A stretch of 64,000 bases of DNA. Origin: CAVPJW01 sp963705525 (lineage in GTDB: Bacteria > Acidobacteriota > Vicinamibacteria > Vicinamibacterales > CAVPJW01). The DNA lies in contig CAVPJW010000002.1 in NCBI GenBank assembly GCA_963705525.1, positions 1,426,001 through 1,490,000 of the forward strand, written 5' to 3'. Numbering within the stretch: the stretch's first letter is position 1; every line of letters begins with the position of its first letter. Positions 63,332 to 64,000 of the stretch are shown piece after piece. The translations under genes and the position numbers were made by a program. A model generated the notes under the pieces. It was not told where the DNA came from. It made no database searches and saw nothing but the letters and a program-made list of their open reading frames with translations.

Positions 63332-63681
63332 CGTCGTGGGCTGGACTGCCGCTCGCCTGCGGGTCGGTCGCGTGGAAAAAGTCGCTTCCGGCCCTGGATT
63401 CTGCGACCCTCGCAACTTCGTAAGTTGAGCGGCCAATCCGCAAGGATGGTGTTGGCGTTGCTGTGGCGCGAGCCCAGAAGTAGTAAGGCACTATCGGCGG
63501 GAGGGGTCAGTTTGGCTGAGAGCCTGCGTGGAGGAGCGTGACGGCGATAGTGGGAAAAAGTCGCCGCAGGCGTGATGGCCGCGCAACTTACGAAGTTGCG
63601 CGGGTCGCAAATTGCAGGGCCGGAGGCGAACTTTTTCCACGCGAACGACCCGCAGGCGAGCAGGCGAACTGACCCACGACC
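63332..63681. repeat. Composite inverted-repeat element between dedA-like and cutA genes
   Basis: Two arms of ~104 bp (63332-63434 and 63577-63681) are inverse complements along almost their whole length. Shared blocks include GCTCGCCTGCGGGTCG, CGCGTGGAAAAAGT, CCGGCCCTG and CGCAACTTCGTAAGTTG, the last a palindrome itself. Their outer ends are family A cores. A 142-bp centre holds a nested CACTATCG/CGATAGTG pair, a GGGTCAGTTTGGCTG core and a third GGGAAAAAGTCGC copy. No plausible protein is encoded inside. Confidence 0.8.
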
Positions 63682-63686
63682 GCCGA

Positions 63687-63999
63687 TCAGCTCCTTTCGG
63701 TCATGCTCGCCACCCAGCTGAGATAGCCGACGCTCCCATCGATAATCGACAGCACGACGCAGCTCCGGCACCTCGTAGGAGTGCAGCTCTGCGATTCGCC
63801 GCTTCAGCTCATCCAGCCGGCCCGTCGTCGTCTTGATCACGACCTGGCGTTCGCGGTCGCGCTGCACCTGCCCGTCCCAGCGGTAGGTCGAATCCATCTC
63901 AGGCAGCACGTTGACGCACGCGGCGAGGCGCTCCTCGACGAGGCGTTCGGCGAAGGCGGCTGCATCGGCGCTGGTCCCGAGGGTCGTGAGGACGATCAC
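63687..63999 (-). CDS. cutA: CutA-like divalent-cation tolerance protein with a frame break
   Basis: The gene runs to the window edge; the GTG at 63999 is a plausible start, but an upstream one cannot be excluded. VLTTLGTSADAAAFAERLVE, ERLAACVNVLPEMDSTYRWD and ELHSYEVPEL identify the small trimeric CutA family. After PEL one extra base near 63755-63762 shifts the frame; the end (VVLSIIDGSVGYLSWVASMT) follows in the next one, stopping at 63687. Corrected length is about 103 residues, as in the family. Without correction the frame would translate the neighbouring repeat element. Confidence 0.82.
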
Positions 64000-64000
64000 G

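Noticed and set aside
1..64000. tRNA, rRNA or riboswitch genes
   Set aside because: Intergenic gaps were scanned by eye for cloverleaf arms and known riboswitch cores, and none was convincing. A covariance-model search would be decisive.

Overview
The window is 64 kb of GC-rich, gene-dense chromosome with no rRNA, tRNA, CRISPR array or phage module that I could find. The gene mix suggests a heterotrophic soil-type bacterium of the Acidobacteriota, perhaps Vicinamibacteria-like: two ~1,070-residue sortilin/BNR-repeat secreted proteins, two secreted imidazolonepropionase-type amidohydrolases, a CocE/NonD hydrolase, a penicillin acylase, amino-acid permeases and a GMC dehydrogenase. That placement rests on gene content only.

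Layout. 1-8.7 kb is an amino-sugar island: a minus-strand set of ROK regulator, ChbG-type deacetylase, SIS sugar-phosphate isomerase and cupin, divergent from an exo-beta-D-glucosaminidase-like GH2 and an APC permease. 8.7-13.4 kb holds a secreted amidohydrolase, a 57-residue basic protein, a DDAH-like amidinohydrolase and a second permease. 13.4-26.8 kb has the first BNR giant, a methyltransferase, a dehydrogenase pair (GMC plus gluconate-dehydrogenase subunit 3), a small alarmone-hydrolase-like HD protein, a broken O-antigen ligase, a TlpA-type thioredoxin protein and a secreted barrel protein. 26.9-41 kb has penicillin acylase, a YVTN propeller, a TPR protein, CocE, DUF4188, an FMN reductase, tandem polysaccharide deacetylases, a four-helix-bundle (S23/IVP) gene, gamma-glutamyltransferase and a second amidohydrolase. 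41-53.5 kb has an NtrC-type two-component pair, the second BNR giant, an esterase, an ABC exporter, a PilZ protein and purA. 53.5-64 kb has hutH, hutU, a coupled ATPase, rnc with an extra N-terminal domain, a PP2C phosphatase, cystathionine gamma-synthase, DedA and cutA.

The most unusual signal is in the gaps. Family A is a ~36-bp element found 0-20 nt after the stop codons of at least seven genes, always in the gene's own orientation; convergent genes carry one copy each, giving palindromes. Family B is made of tandem heptamers (consensus near RGTKCTT) arranged as inverted arms, mostly between convergent genes. One family-B pair flanks the four-helix-bundle gene, a layout resembling 23S rRNA intervening sequences but located outside rRNA.

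Seven recognisable genes carry a single-base frame break. In six the sequence has one base too many, and removing it restores the family's normal length. Sequencing or assembly error is the leading explanation; decay is the alternative.
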